This document shows, piece by piece, positions 48,581-58,122 of a stretch of DNA of 64,000 nt. Each line of letters begins with the position of its first letter. Position 1 is the stretch's first letter. The position numbers were made by a program, and so were the translations under genes. The stretch covers positions 372,001-436,000 of the forward strand of contig JADJVW010000002.1 in NCBI GenBank assembly GCA_016710365.1, in the 5' to 3' direction. Source of the DNA: Candidatus Caldilinea saccharophila (GTDB lineage: Bacteria; Chloroflexota; Anaerolineae; Caldilineales; Caldilineaceae). The notes under the pieces are model-generated. The model was not told where the DNA came from. It saw only the letters and a program-made list of their open reading frames with translations, and did not search any database.

Positions 48581-48617
48581 AGCACACAAAAACGCACTCA
48601 GATGCTGAGCCGCCAAC

Positions 48618-49765
48618 ATGACCAACGATTCGTTGATTGCTTACTTCCAACAACACCACCCCGACCTGCTGGAACCATCCGCCTGCTTGTCACGCAGGAG
48701 ACGCCCAGCCACGACAAGCCGCGGCTTGATGCCTTCGCCGCGTTGCTCGCCGCGCGCCTGACGGACGCCGGCGCCACAGTTGAGATTGTCGACCAGCCGG
48801 CGCGCGGCAACCACCTGCGCGCTCGCTTTGTCCACGGCGCCAGCACGGAGAAGCCGGCGCTGGTGCTTTGCCACTACGACACAGTCTGGCCGGTTGGCGC
48901 GTTGGCAACCCATCCTTTTCGCATTGAGGCGGGCAAAGCCTACGGGCCCGGCATTTTCGACATGCAGAGCAGCCTGGCGCTGGTCGAGTATGGATTGCGC
49001 GCGGTGCGCGATCTCGACATTGCCCTGCCGCGGCCGATCACGGTGCTGATCACCTCAGACGAGGAGATCGGCAGCGGCTCCTCGCGCGTCTTGATCGAGG
49101 AAGAGGCGCGGCGCGCGGCCTACGTGCTGGTCATGGAATCGCCACTGCCCGGCGGCGTGCTCAAAACCGCGCGCAAGGGAACGGGAACCTTCACGGTGGA
49201 GACCATCGGCCGCGCCGCCCATGCCGGCGTCGACCCCGACAAAGGCGTCAACGCCATCAAGGAGATGGCGCACCAGGTGCTGGCGATCCACGCGCTGGCC
49301 GACCGTGAAGCCGGTACGACGCTCAGCGCCGGCATGATCGAGGGCGGTACGGCGACCAATGTCGTGCCGGCGCGCGCCGCCGCGCAGATTGACGTGCGCG
49401 TGTGGACGCAAAGCGAGGCCGCGCGGCTGGTGCAGGCGATGGCAGCGCTCCAGCCGGTGCTGTCCGGCGCGCAGGTCAACGTGACAGGCGCTCTCAACCG
49501 GCCGCCGCTGGAGCACAGCGCCACCGCCGCGCTCTTTGCCCGCGTCCAGCAGATCGGCCGCACGCTGGGCATGGAACTGGCGGAGGGCAGCACAGGCGGC
49601 GGCAGCGATGGCAACTTCACCGGCGCACTCGGCGTGCCCACACTCGACGGCCTCGGCGTGCCCGGCGACGGCGCGCACGCCGACCACGAGCACATCCTGG
49701 TGGATGAGATTGCGGGACGTGCGGCGTTGCTGGTGGCGATGTGGAAGGATCTGCTTTCTGTGTAG
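48618..49765 (+). CDS. M20-family metallopeptidase (glutamate carboxypeptidase-like), one frameshift
   Basis: Zinc-dependent exopeptidase or deacylase. The natural start is the ATG at 48618 (MTNDSLIAYFQQHHPDLLE). A missing A at 48673-48674 (GAACC for GAAACC) shifts the frame, after which TIRLLVTQETPSHD and the rest follow. Metal and catalytic residues are visible: His and Asp in LCHYDTVWPVG, Asp in GPGIFDMQSS, the Glu pair in TSDEEIGSG, and His in DGAHADHEHI. The dimerisation domain (GRAAHAGVDPDKGVNAI) is intact. The order resembles carboxypeptidase G2. Confidence 0.9.
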
Positions 49766-49780
49766 GAAATCGCGTCAGCC

Positions 49781-49813
49781 AGCCACCGAGTTTTCTGAAA
49801 AAACTCGGTGGCT
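49781..49813. repeat. Small dispersed palindrome, CCGAGTTT family, copy 3
   Basis: An imperfect inverted repeat AGCCACCGAGTTTTCTG / AAAAAACTCGGTGGCT between convergent genes. Outer stem bases differ from the other two copies in a compensating way. A second hairpin follows at 49852-49881 (TGGGAGAT/ATCTCCCA). Confidence 0.8.
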
Positions 49814-49911
49814 AACGGTCACAATGGGTTAACCAACTTGTGCAAAAAAAATTGGGAGATCACCAACTTGGCAATCTCCCAGTCTCTAATCTCCCAATCT
49901 CTAGTCTCCAC

Positions 49912-51786
49912 TCACTTCCGCTGCATCGTCATGTCCAACTCATACGGATCGCTGGCGTCCGCCGGAATCATGTACGCGTCCGCTGAGATCGGCTGGTAGT
50001 CGTCGTGCACCACGACAATGGAATAAGACTGTCCCGGCGAGAGCTTGGCATCAAGTTGGTAGACGCCATTGCGTCCGCTCGTCGCACGGGCTTGCACCAT
50101 CGTCTCGTCGAAGTCGGCATCGACCCACTGGTCGACCGTCACGCCAGGGTTGAGAAAGGCGACCAGCGCACCCGAAATCGTGCGGCGGCTGTTGTCGATG
50201 TCGCGCACGGCGCCAGTGACGTTGACTGGTTGCACGCGAATCGCCGCGCTGCCCTCCGCTACAGTGAAGCTGCCGCGCTGGACGCGCCGGTCGCCGATGT
50301 AGAGTTCCAGCGTGAATTCACCGGCAGGCAGTCCGTCCGGATGGGTCAGGTTGACCCACGTAGCACGGACGTCGTTCTCCTCCCAGATGTCGTCATTGGC
50401 GAGCACCTCTTCACCCTCGTACAGCCAGCGCGTGCGCCAGGGCGCGCCTTTGGTCATGTTGCTGACCGAAAAGACCGCGTAGACCGTGTCAACGTCGATA
50501 AAGGTGTTGCCTGCGTTGAGCGGACGCGCATCCTCGGTGACGTCGGTGGCAAAGGTGATTGGACCAAAACCAGCGTTTTGGGCGTTGCTCCCCGCCGCAC
50601 CGACCGTTGTGGCGCCTGTGTGCAGCAGCACATTGTCCAGCCGCATCTCGACCGTGTACAGCCCGTCGGGCAAGTCCTCTTCGCTGTACAGGTGCAGCCA
50701 GGTCGCGCCGCTGGCGCCCTCTTTCCAAGCGAAGGAGTCTTCATATGCCGGCTCGTCATCGATCTTCCACACATAGGAAAAAGTCTGGCCGTTACGGAAG
50801 CCGGCAAAGTCGAAGCTCACATAGATGTCGGTGGCGCCGCTGGGAAAGACCGTCAGCGCGCGCGTCACCTTGCTCTGCCGCGTGACCGAGTCCCCAAATT
50901 CAACGCTGGAGACAGCAGCGCTCCTGCCACGGCCGATCGAGGCCCCGCGCGCGCCAAGCCCAGATTTTGTATTCTGCCCCAAGCTGAAATTGTCGTAGAA
51001 ACGCAACGCAATCGTGGCCGGTCGCACCAGGCTGATCTTGCCGGCCACGTCGGAGCGCGAATAGCCGGCCGTGGGGACGCCGACAAAGTTGCCCTCGCCG
51101 TCGATCGCCAGGCCACCCGAATTGCCGGGATTCACCTCGGTGTCGGTCTTGATCCACTCGAACTCGCCGTCGCTGTCCTCGTCCAGAAAGCCGGAGACCA
51201 CGCCCTCGGTGTACGTCACGGTGGCGCCGCCCAGCCCCGGATAGCCGATCACGGCCATGCGGTCGCCGGGCAGCAGGTTTTCGCTGTTGCCGCGCGGCGG
51301 CGCGGTCAGTCCAAGATTGGAGGGCAGCGCGCCCTGGGAATCGTCCAGCAGCCCGGTGATCTGCAACAGCGCCAGGTCATATTTGGGGTCATGGCTGATC
51401 AGCTTGGCGGCGTAGCGCAACACCGGCGCCCCCCGCAGGTCGCTAGGCATAACCCCGATCGCAGCAAAGCCATCGTCGTTGTATAACGCGCGGGTGTCCG
51501 GATCGCCCATCACGTGAAAGTTGGTCAGGATCAGCCCCTTGTCGGCATCCATAATGGTGCCGCTGCCCGTGCCGTAGAGATCGCCGGCGTTGTCGGGCAC
51601 CAGGATCAGCACGGTGGACTTGAGCGCGCGCTGGAGCGCGGTGCGTTCCACCGCGCCGGCTTGCTCGCTGGCAAAGACGCCGCTCAGCACCAGCAACGTT
51701 GCGGCCAAGAACATCATCCTGCGCAGCGTGCGGTCGGGGCGACCGCGGCGTTGCTGAAGCGTAGCCAGGAAATGGGTGGCGTTCAT
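49912..51786 (-). CDS. HtrA-like (S1C) exported serine protease with beta-sandwich domains
   Basis: Exported trypsin-fold protease of 624 residues. A signal peptide or anchor (MMFLAATLLVLSGVFASEQA) precedes the catalytic domain, which has His in LTNFHVMGD, Asp in PKYDLALLQI and Ser in EVNPGNSGGLAI. No PDZ domain is apparent. Instead two similar beta-rich segments follow (each with W/TWLHL-type and DGLYTVEMRL-type strands), then a carboxypeptidase-regulatory-like end (NGVYQLDAKLSPGQSYSIVV). Its ATG overlaps the stop of the preceding gene (TGATG), placing it third in a coupled operon. Confidence 0.88.
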   Translation of the reverse strand: MNATHFLATLQQRRGRPDRTLRRMMFLAATLLVLSGVFASEQAGAVERTALQRALKSTVLILVPDNAGDLYGTGSGTIMDADKGLILTNFHVMGDPDTRALYNDDGFAAIGVMPSDLRGAPVLRYAAKLISHDPKYDLALLQITGLLDDSQGALPSNLGLTAPPRGNSENLLPGDRMAVIGYPGLGGATVTYTEGVVSGFLDEDSDGEFEWIKTDTEVNPGNSGGLAIDGEGNFVGVPTAGYSRSDVAGKISLVRPATIALRFYDNFSLGQNTKSGLGARGASIGRGRSAAVSSVEFGDSVTRQSKVTRALTVFPSGATDIYVSFDFAGFRNGQTFSYVWKIDDEPAYEDSFAWKEGASGATWLHLYSEEDLPDGLYTVEMRLDNVLLHTGATTVGAAGSNAQNAGFGPITFATDVTEDARPLNAGNTFIDVDTVYAVFSVSNMTKGAPWRTRWLYEGEEVLANDDIWEENDVRATWVNLTHPDGLPAGEFTLELYIGDRRVQRGSFTVAEGSAAIRVQPVNVTGAVRDIDNSRRTISGALVAFLNPGVTVDQWVDADFDETMVQARATSGRNGVYQLDAKLSPGQSYSIVVVHDDYQPISADAYMIPADASDPYELDMTMQRK

Positions 51787-52502
51787 CAGTTGCCTCCTTC
51801 CGGTTGTGCGTCGCCGGTGAAGCCGCTGCTGGTGGATACGGCAGTTGTCCCAGTACGCGGCGCTTGCAAGCGCAGGCTGTCGGTGACGATGGCAAAATCA
51901 CGCGCATTCGCTTCCCATTCGGCGGCGTCGGCGCGCAGCGAGACCATGTACAACATGCCGTCCTGCACAAACAGGATGTCTTGTCCCTCGACAACCACCG
52001 GCAACCCTGTGGCGCCGGCGTCGCGCGTAGGGTCGGCGACAAAGCCGTAGACGGCGACAATGGCGGGCAGCCCGTTGAGCACCTGCATTTCAGCCGCCTC
52101 CAACTCACGATAGCCGCTCACCTCGCCAGACAACTTTAAGCCGCGCTCGAAGCGCGCCAACTCCAACGTCTCGTCGGGAGACAGGGGCCGGCTTGTCACT
52201 TCGATGCGACTGTCGTACGTGCTGGGGCTGCCCAGGTTGACCGCGCGGAAGCCCGCGTCATCAGGCCCCGTTTCACTGGCGCTGCGCTGCACCCAGCGCT
52301 CTGGGTAGGCGATGCGCAACGCATCCTGGTTGAGCGCGGCGAATTTGCTGGCGCTGTAGACCTGGCTGCGAATGCCAAGCGCCAGAAACAGCGCAAACAG
52401 CACCGTCACCGCTACCGCCAGGTCGTTACGAAACTGTGCGTCCGGCGCCGGCGGTTCATTGGTTGGGCTTGGTTTGATCAGGCGATCCATCCAGATCGTC
52501 AT
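51786..52502 (-). CDS. Single-span membrane protein of unknown function
   Basis: A 238-residue protein with one transmembrane helix at about 28-48 (LAVAVTVLFALFLALGIRSQ) and a large extracytoplasmic domain (ALRIAYPERWVQRSAS...) that resembles PsbP/DUF1795-like ligand-binding folds only loosely. It lies between the PrsW-like gene (ATGA overlap) and the serine protease gene (TGATG overlap), so it probably works with both at the membrane. Confidence 0.7.
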   Translation of the reverse strand: MTIWMDRLIKPSPTNEPPAPDAQFRNDLAVAVTVLFALFLALGIRSQVYSASKFAALNQDALRIAYPERWVQRSASETGPDDAGFRAVNLGSPSTYDSRIEVTSRPLSPDETLELARFERGLKLSGEVSGYRELEAAEMQVLNGLPAIVAVYGFVADPTRDAGATGLPVVVEGQDILFVQDGMLYMVSLRADAAEWEANARDFAIVTDSLRLQAPRTGTTAVSTSSGFTGDAQPEGGN

Positions 52503-53506
52503 AGAGCGTCTCCTTCGGTGGGAGTGGTGAGAGGGGGAACGGTGGCAAGAGGGGCGGTGACAAGGGGGGCGGCGACAAGAGGGGCGGTTGACGCGGCCGG
52601 TCTGGCTTCCCAGCTATCGCCGGACGCCGAAAGCTGGGCGACGCGTGCCGTTTCCTCGTTAGCGCGGCGCACCAACCAGGCGACCGCCCCCATGATCACC
52701 AGCGTCAGGAAGATGCCTACCAGCAGATCGCGCCACACATCGCCGGTGAATGAATTGGCGCCGCTGCGTTCGATCAGAAAGAAATAGAGGCCGGTCAACG
52801 TTGCCGACAGCAGCACACCGCCCGGCAGATAGAGCAAAGGCGTCTTCTCAAACCGCGCCTGCCCCATGAAGTAGCCCAGGACGCTGGCCGCGCTGGCGTA
52901 GCCCAGCGTATCGACGACCATGCGGATCGAGCCGATGCCCAGATCGACGCCGCCATGTTGCAGCACATAGACAAAGTTGCTGATCGTCGCCACGCCCAGC
53001 CCGGCCGCCACGGCGTAGATGATGCCGTCGAGCCGTTCGTCAAATTCTGGGTTATCGAAGACCACCACCCGCACCGCGCCGTAGACGATCGCGGCGCTCA
53101 CCATGCCTACGACCAGGATGTTGCCGAGCAACTGCGACCACCAGTACACTCCCATCCACGCGTCCGTCGCAAAGATGACGGTAAAGATCGGCAGATGCAG
53201 CGCCGCGGCCAGCAGCAGACCGGTGAGATAGACGCCCGCGACCAGCCGCCTGGGTTCTGGTTCGGCGCGATCCAGGCGATAGAAGATCACCAGCCACAGG
53301 AGCGCTGGCGTCACCGCCATCGCCAGGCCCAGCAAGATCAGCGCGGCATCGCCGAGCGCCGCGCCCACGCCCGCCAGCAAGTTGAAAACAACGACGAAAT
53401 GATCAACGCCAACAATCAAGCGTGATGGAACGTAGAAAGTTGGGACGGCGCGGCGTCCCAGCCCCTGGTGGGCTGTTCTCGGGTATTGCACTAATTTGCA
53501 CGACAC
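52499..53506 (-). CDS. PrsW-family membrane protein lacking the catalytic residues
   Basis: Polytopic membrane protein with about eight helices. The order of PrsW elements is kept: ALLWLVIFYRLDRAEPEPRR, DERLDGIIYAVAAGLGVATI and SVLGYFMGQARFEKTPLL. However, the canonical EExxK in the preceding helix reads SAAIV, the Glu of the GFAxxEN motif is Ser (GLGVATISNFVY), and the expected His position near GYASAAS is absent. These comparisons rely on remembered B. subtilis PrsW. It starts the coupled trio. The exact start is uncertain: a GTG at 53506 has a ribosome site too close. The C-terminus has Ala/Pro/Thr repeats. Confidence 0.75.
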   Translation of the reverse strand: MSCKLVQYPRTAHQGLGRRAVPTFYVPSRLIVGVDHFVVVFNLLAGVGAALGDAALILLGLAMAVTPALLWLVIFYRLDRAEPEPRRLVAGVYLTGLLLAAALHLPIFTVIFATDAWMGVYWWSQLLGNILVVGMVSAAIVYGAVRVVVFDNPEFDERLDGIIYAVAAGLGVATISNFVYVLQHGGVDLGIGSIRMVVDTLGYASAASVLGYFMGQARFEKTPLLYLPGGVLLSATLTGLYFFLIERSGANSFTGDVWRDLLVGIFLTLVIMGAVAWLVRRANEETARVAQLSASGDSWEARPAASTAPLVAAPLVTAPLATVPPLTTPTEGDAL

Positions 53507-53667
53507 TCTCCTCTCAAAATAAACAGCGTCGGATGAACACTCTGGTTATCAGCAATTTTGTTTGACATGATGCGGGAATACGCAGTAAGATAAGCGCACT
53601 TCAATGACCGTTAATCGAGGCGCTGGGCGCAAGCGCACTCTCTCATTTTTGCATAGCATACGTCGAG

Positions 53668-54867
53668 ATGTCCGCCAACTCAAAACCAACACAGCCTTTG
53701 GTCTACACGTCCAAGTCATTGCACCAACTGACTTCCTATCTACGTAAGCTGTCACGCTTTGCACTCGACACCGAAAGCGACAGCCTCTACAGCTATTACG
53801 GCAAGGTCTGTCTGATGCAGATCTCCGTGTATGACGACGCGCACACGCCCGATGCCCAGAAGATCGTTGATTATCTGGTCGACCCGCTGCGGCTGGAGGA
53901 TCTTGCGCCGCTTGGCGAATTGTTTGCCGATCCTGAGGTCGAAGTGGTCATGCACGCTGCGGACAACGACATGCTGATGCTCTACCGCAGCTACGGCTTC
54001 ACCTTTGCGCAGATCTTCGACACCCAACTGGCGGCGCGCATCCTCGGCTGGCGTCAAGTGGGGCTGGCTGCGATCTTGGAGAAGCATTTCGGCATGGTCA
54101 GCAATAAGCGCATGCAGCGCACTGACTGGGGCAAGCGTCCGCTGACGCCGCAACAGATCGCCTATGCGCAGATGGACACACACTATCTTTTACCCTTGCG
54201 CGACACACTGGTCGAAGAACTCAAGCAGCAGGGACGCTGGGAAGAAGCGCAGGATGCGTTTGTGGCATTGGCTGCCATCGACCCGGCGCTGCGACGCACG
54301 GAGGAACGCACCTTCTGGCAGATGAAGTCGAGCCGCGAGGCGCCGCGCGAAGGGCATGGCGTGCTGGAAGCGCTCTGGCAATGGCGCGAGGAAGAAGCGC
54401 GCACCGCCGATCGTCCGCCGTTCAAAGTGGTCAACGACTCAGTGCTGATCGAGCTGACCAAACACCAGCCTGCCACCAAAGCAGAGCTCGACGCCGTCCA
54501 GGGGCTTTCTGACTTCCAGATCCGGCGTTACGGCGACGAACTGCTTCACGCTATCCAGACCGGACGGAGCAATCCGCTGCCGTCCTTTCCCAACGGTGAA
54601 GGACGCCCCGAACATCAGTTGGACAAGCCCGCCCAATCCCGCTACGACGCGCTGCGGCGCTGGCGCACAGAAACCGCCCGCGTGCGCGGCGTCGACGCCG
54701 ATATTGTGCTTCCCAACAGCACATTACTTGCTATCGCCCAAAGCAACCCCGCTACGTTGGACGATCTTGCTCACCTTGCAGAATTGACCCCGTGGAAATT
54801 GGCTGCCTACAGCGCGCAAATTCTTGACGTGCTTGCCCAGACGAACGCGTTGCAGCCCACGCTTTAA
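53668..54867 (+). CDS. rnd: Ribonuclease D
   Basis: 3'-5' exoribonuclease for RNA maturation. DEDD catalytic motifs are visible: FALDTESDS (ExoI), VMHAADNDM (ExoII) and YAQMDTHYLLPL (ExoIII with the Tyr of DEDDy). Two HRDC-like helical domains follow (FKVVNDSVLIELTKHQPATK and the C-terminal segment with LPNSTLLAIAQSNPATLDDL). At 399 residues it has normal length and no frameshift. It is divergent from the PrsW-like gene across 160 bases. Confidence 0.94.
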   Translation: MSANSKPTQPLVYTSKSLHQLTSYLRKLSRFALDTESDSLYSYYGKVCLMQISVYDDAHTPDAQKIVDYLVDPLRLEDLAPLGELFADPEVEVVMHAADNDMLMLYRSYGFTFAQIFDTQLAARILGWRQVGLAAILEKHFGMVSNKRMQRTDWGKRPLTPQQIAYAQMDTHYLLPLRDTLVEELKQQGRWEEAQDAFVALAAIDPALRRTEERTFWQMKSSREAPREGHGVLEALWQWREEEARTADRPPFKVVNDSVLIELTKHQPATKAELDAVQGLSDFQIRRYGDELLHAIQTGRSNPLPSFPNGEGRPEHQLDKPAQSRYDALRRWRTETARVRGVDADIVLPNSTLLAIAQSNPATLDDLAHLAELTPWKLAAYSAQILDVLAQTNALQPTL

Positions 54868-55022
54868 GATCCCACACATCTCCATTCGGGGAACCATTTC
54901 GTTTCTACCAACGCTTGATACAGTAGACGTAAAGCGGGACGCAGATGTCTGATCCGCACTGAGTGGATGGGATGTCCGCACTTTGATCCTGCTGACAACC
55001 TTGCGAGGAGAGAAGCAAGCCT

Positions 55023-57906
55023 ATGCAAACCCATCGTCCTTTCTTAATCGTTGCACTGCTGATGACGGCGGTGTTGACCTTTACGGCCTGTAATAGCCAG
55101 CCCACCAGCGCCCCCGGCGCCGAAGCCACCATCGCCGCGTTGGCTTCATCCAACGCGGTGCTGGCGACGCAGGTGGCCGAGTTGTCGGGCGGCGGCGCGC
55201 CCGCTCAGGTCGCCGATCCATCCACGGCTGAGCTTGCCGCGCCGGCATCGCCCCTGGTGGTTACGGGAGACGCGGCGCCGGCTCTGCCGGGCAGCATCTT
55301 GCCGCGGCTGGTTGCCGCCCTGCCGCTGGCGCCGGAGGGGGCGACCCTCAGCGACCTGCGCTTCGACAGCGCCGCGCGGGATCTACGTCACCGACACCAA
55401 TGACCGGCTGCACGTGCTGGATGCAGACAGTTTCACCGAGTTGGCGACGTTGTCGCTCGGCGGCAATCTCGAACTTGACCCGCGCAACCACCGGCTCTAT
55501 GTCTATCAGCCCAACGTCCGGGAAGGCGAGGAGCCGGCGATCCACGTCATTGACACCGTCTCGCTGGCGGAAGTGGGCGCACTGCGCGGCGGGGCGATTG
55601 CCGTGGATGCGGAGCGCAACCGGCTCTTTGTGGGTGAACCCTACACCTACAGCACCGCCGAGGACGCGCCGGGCGTGCGCGTGATCGACGGCGCGACGCT
55701 GCAGGTGCTTGGCGAAATCGACCAGCCCGGCGCGCCGGTCTACAACCCCGCACGCGACGAAGTCTTGATCGTTGCCTACACTGTTTACACCGCCGATCCG
55801 GACACGTATCGAGTCACGGGCAATCTTTTCCCAGAGTTGACCGACCTGGAATCAACCAGCTTGCTCTGGTGCAACGGCTGCAAGTGGGCGGACAATGCCT
55901 GGGCGCCGCCGGACACAGGCATGGTGGCCGTCGATGTCAGCGCGCATTGTGCGGGCAAGGGGTGCGGCGTGGAAGAGGCGCCGCGCTGGTTCAACGCCGC
56001 GACCATGGCGCCTGTCGATCCGGCAGTGGCGCCGGAATTGCAGGCGAATTGCGGCTCCGCAGCCAGTGCGGTGGGCGCAGTGGGCGACCGCATCTACCGC
56101 AATCGGGTTTACGACCGCTATGTCGTTTTCACGAACTTCTTTGTCAACGACCTGGCCGGCGCGCCCATCACATTGCGTGACGGTTTGAGCACCGAATTTA
56201 TCAATGCCCGCACCGGCCAGGGCTATCTGTACGACGGGCGCGTGATCGACCTAGCCACGCTTGCGCCGATCGGACGCTGGCCCGCGGCGTGCATCCTGGG
56301 CTACGACAACACGCGCGGGCTGCTCTACGGCAAGCGTGAGGGCAACTTGTACGTCATCAGCGAGCGCGGCGGCGCACCGCCCACGAGCGCCGCGCCGTCA
56401 GCGTCGGCATTGCCAGATGCGTGGATTACGGGCCTGCGCGTGTCGCCAGATTTTGCCGTCGACGCCACACTGCTGGCCGAAGTCGAAAACGGCGACCTCT
56501 ACCGTTCGAGCGATGGGGGCGCGTCCTGGGTGAAGCTGAACGGCGGCCTGCCCGACGACGATTATCAGACCCTCTCTGCGTTTTTCTCGCCCGCTTACGC
56601 CACGGATCAGACGATCTATGTCACCGGCCATCGCAGCGACTACTGGGGCTACGGCGTCTGGCGTTCGACCGATGGCGGCGCTACGTGGCAGCCGCTGTGG
56701 AACAACCTGGTTCATCTGCGCGGAGAGGAGATCACTTTTGCCGAAGACTTTGCGCAAAACCAGACCCTCGTGCTGAGAGCGAAGTTCCACGACGTGCTCA
56801 CCGGCGTCAGCGGCAGTTCGTATCAACAATCAACCGACGGCGGGCTGAGTTGGACGTTGGTGGTGACCGGTGACTACGCCACGCCCGCAGGAGAAGTGGC
56901 GCTGCCGCCGGTGAGCGAACTGCTGCCCGGCGCCGCGCGTGCGGACGCGCCGGCTATCGAGCAGAATTTTGCGCAGAACAAGGTGCGCTACGCCGCGGAC
57001 GGCAGCACGTGGGTGACGACCACTGTCACCACGGCGCCTGGCGAGCTGTTGCTGGGCGCTTTCCCTGCGCCCGGCTACCCCGAGGACGCCACGCTTTATC
57101 TGGTGAGCGGGTCCGCGCTCTGGCGCACGGTCGATGGCGGCGTCACGTGGGCGCAGTGGGACGACGCGCGCTTTGCCGATGCGAATGACTTTGACAACAA
57201 AATCCGTGCGGCCGCGGTGACGCCTTTGCTAACGGATGGCAGTTATCGTCTGTATCTCGGCACAGGCGCGGGTGAGGTGATCGCTCTCGACCCCGCGACC
57301 CTGGTGTGGAAGGATCTCCAGGGAACGCCGGCTAATGTGATGCCGGCTGAGGTGGCCGCGCCGCCTGTCGCGGCCACGCCGGCAGCCGCCCCGTTGCCTG
57401 CCTCCACACCCGCGTCGGTGCAGGTGGAGCCGCTGACGGGCGAGCCGCCTGCCGGTTTCTACCGCCCGGAAGGCGACTTTGCGATCAGTTGGGAGAATGA
57501 TGCGCGCGTCCAGCAGGTGCTTGGCTGGGCGACGACCGCGCAGCCCACGACCAGCACGGCTGCCCTCCAGCGCTTCGACCATGGCGTCATGCTCTGGGTG
57601 CAAGAGACCGGGCGCATCTATGCGTTCCTCAACGATGGCCGCTGGCTCAGCTACGAGGACACTTTCCGCGAGGGGGAAGCGGAGTTCGACCCGGCCTTCA
57701 GCCCGCCGGATGGACGGCAGCAGCCCATGCGCGGCTTTGGCAAAGTCTGGCGCGAACACACCGACCTGCGCGACGCCATCGGCTGGGCGCTGGCCAAAGA
57801 AGAGCCGGCCGCGGCCGCACGCCAAACCTTCGAGCGCGGCCAGATTCTGCGCGTCAATGTGTTCATGTACACGATGATTGGGGAAGAAGAGGGGAGTTGG
57901 GAGTAG
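55023..57906 (+). CDS. Lipoprotein with Asp-box (BNR) propeller repeats and C-terminal GWA-type domain (one frameshift)
   Basis: Exported lipoprotein. The signal ends at TFTAC (lipobox Cys near residue 23), with a Ser/Ala-rich spacer after it. A base is missing near 55385, where ARG-IYVTDTND resumes in another frame. The body has YVTN-like strands (LHVLDADSFTELATL), then at least four Asp-boxes (SSDGGASW, STDGGATW, STDGGLSW, TVDGGVTW), typical of sialidase or VPS10-type propellers. The C-terminus has two similar units (VQQVLGWATTAQP...LNDGRWLSYED and LRDAIGWALAKEE). Role unknown, perhaps carbohydrate or surface binding. Confidence 0.85.
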
Positions 57907-58122
57907 AGATTAAGAGATTGGAGATCAGAGATTGGAGAAGGCTTGGGCGCGTGTACAGAATCTCTAATCTCTAATCTTTGAGTTTCCTATCCCCTATCTT
58001 CACATCCCACGTCGTCGTCGTGTTGCTGAACTCGTTGGCGACGAGCAGTATCGGTCGAACCGTGGGGCTTGCATCCGCCAAACCGTTTGAAGATTGGTGC
58101 GGATCTGCCCGATAATGGCGAC
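57907..58122. other. Intergenic region with imperfect GAGATT/AATCTC inverted repeats
   Basis: GAGATTGGAGATCAGAGATT and later AATCTCTAATCTCTAATCTT can pair, giving a loose hairpin after the lipoprotein stop. No gene was seen. Confidence 0.5.

Noticed and set aside
48598..48846. Minus-strand small ORF over the start of the M20 gene
   Set aside because: Antisense shadow; the plus strand holds the conserved peptidase N-terminus once the missing A is restored.
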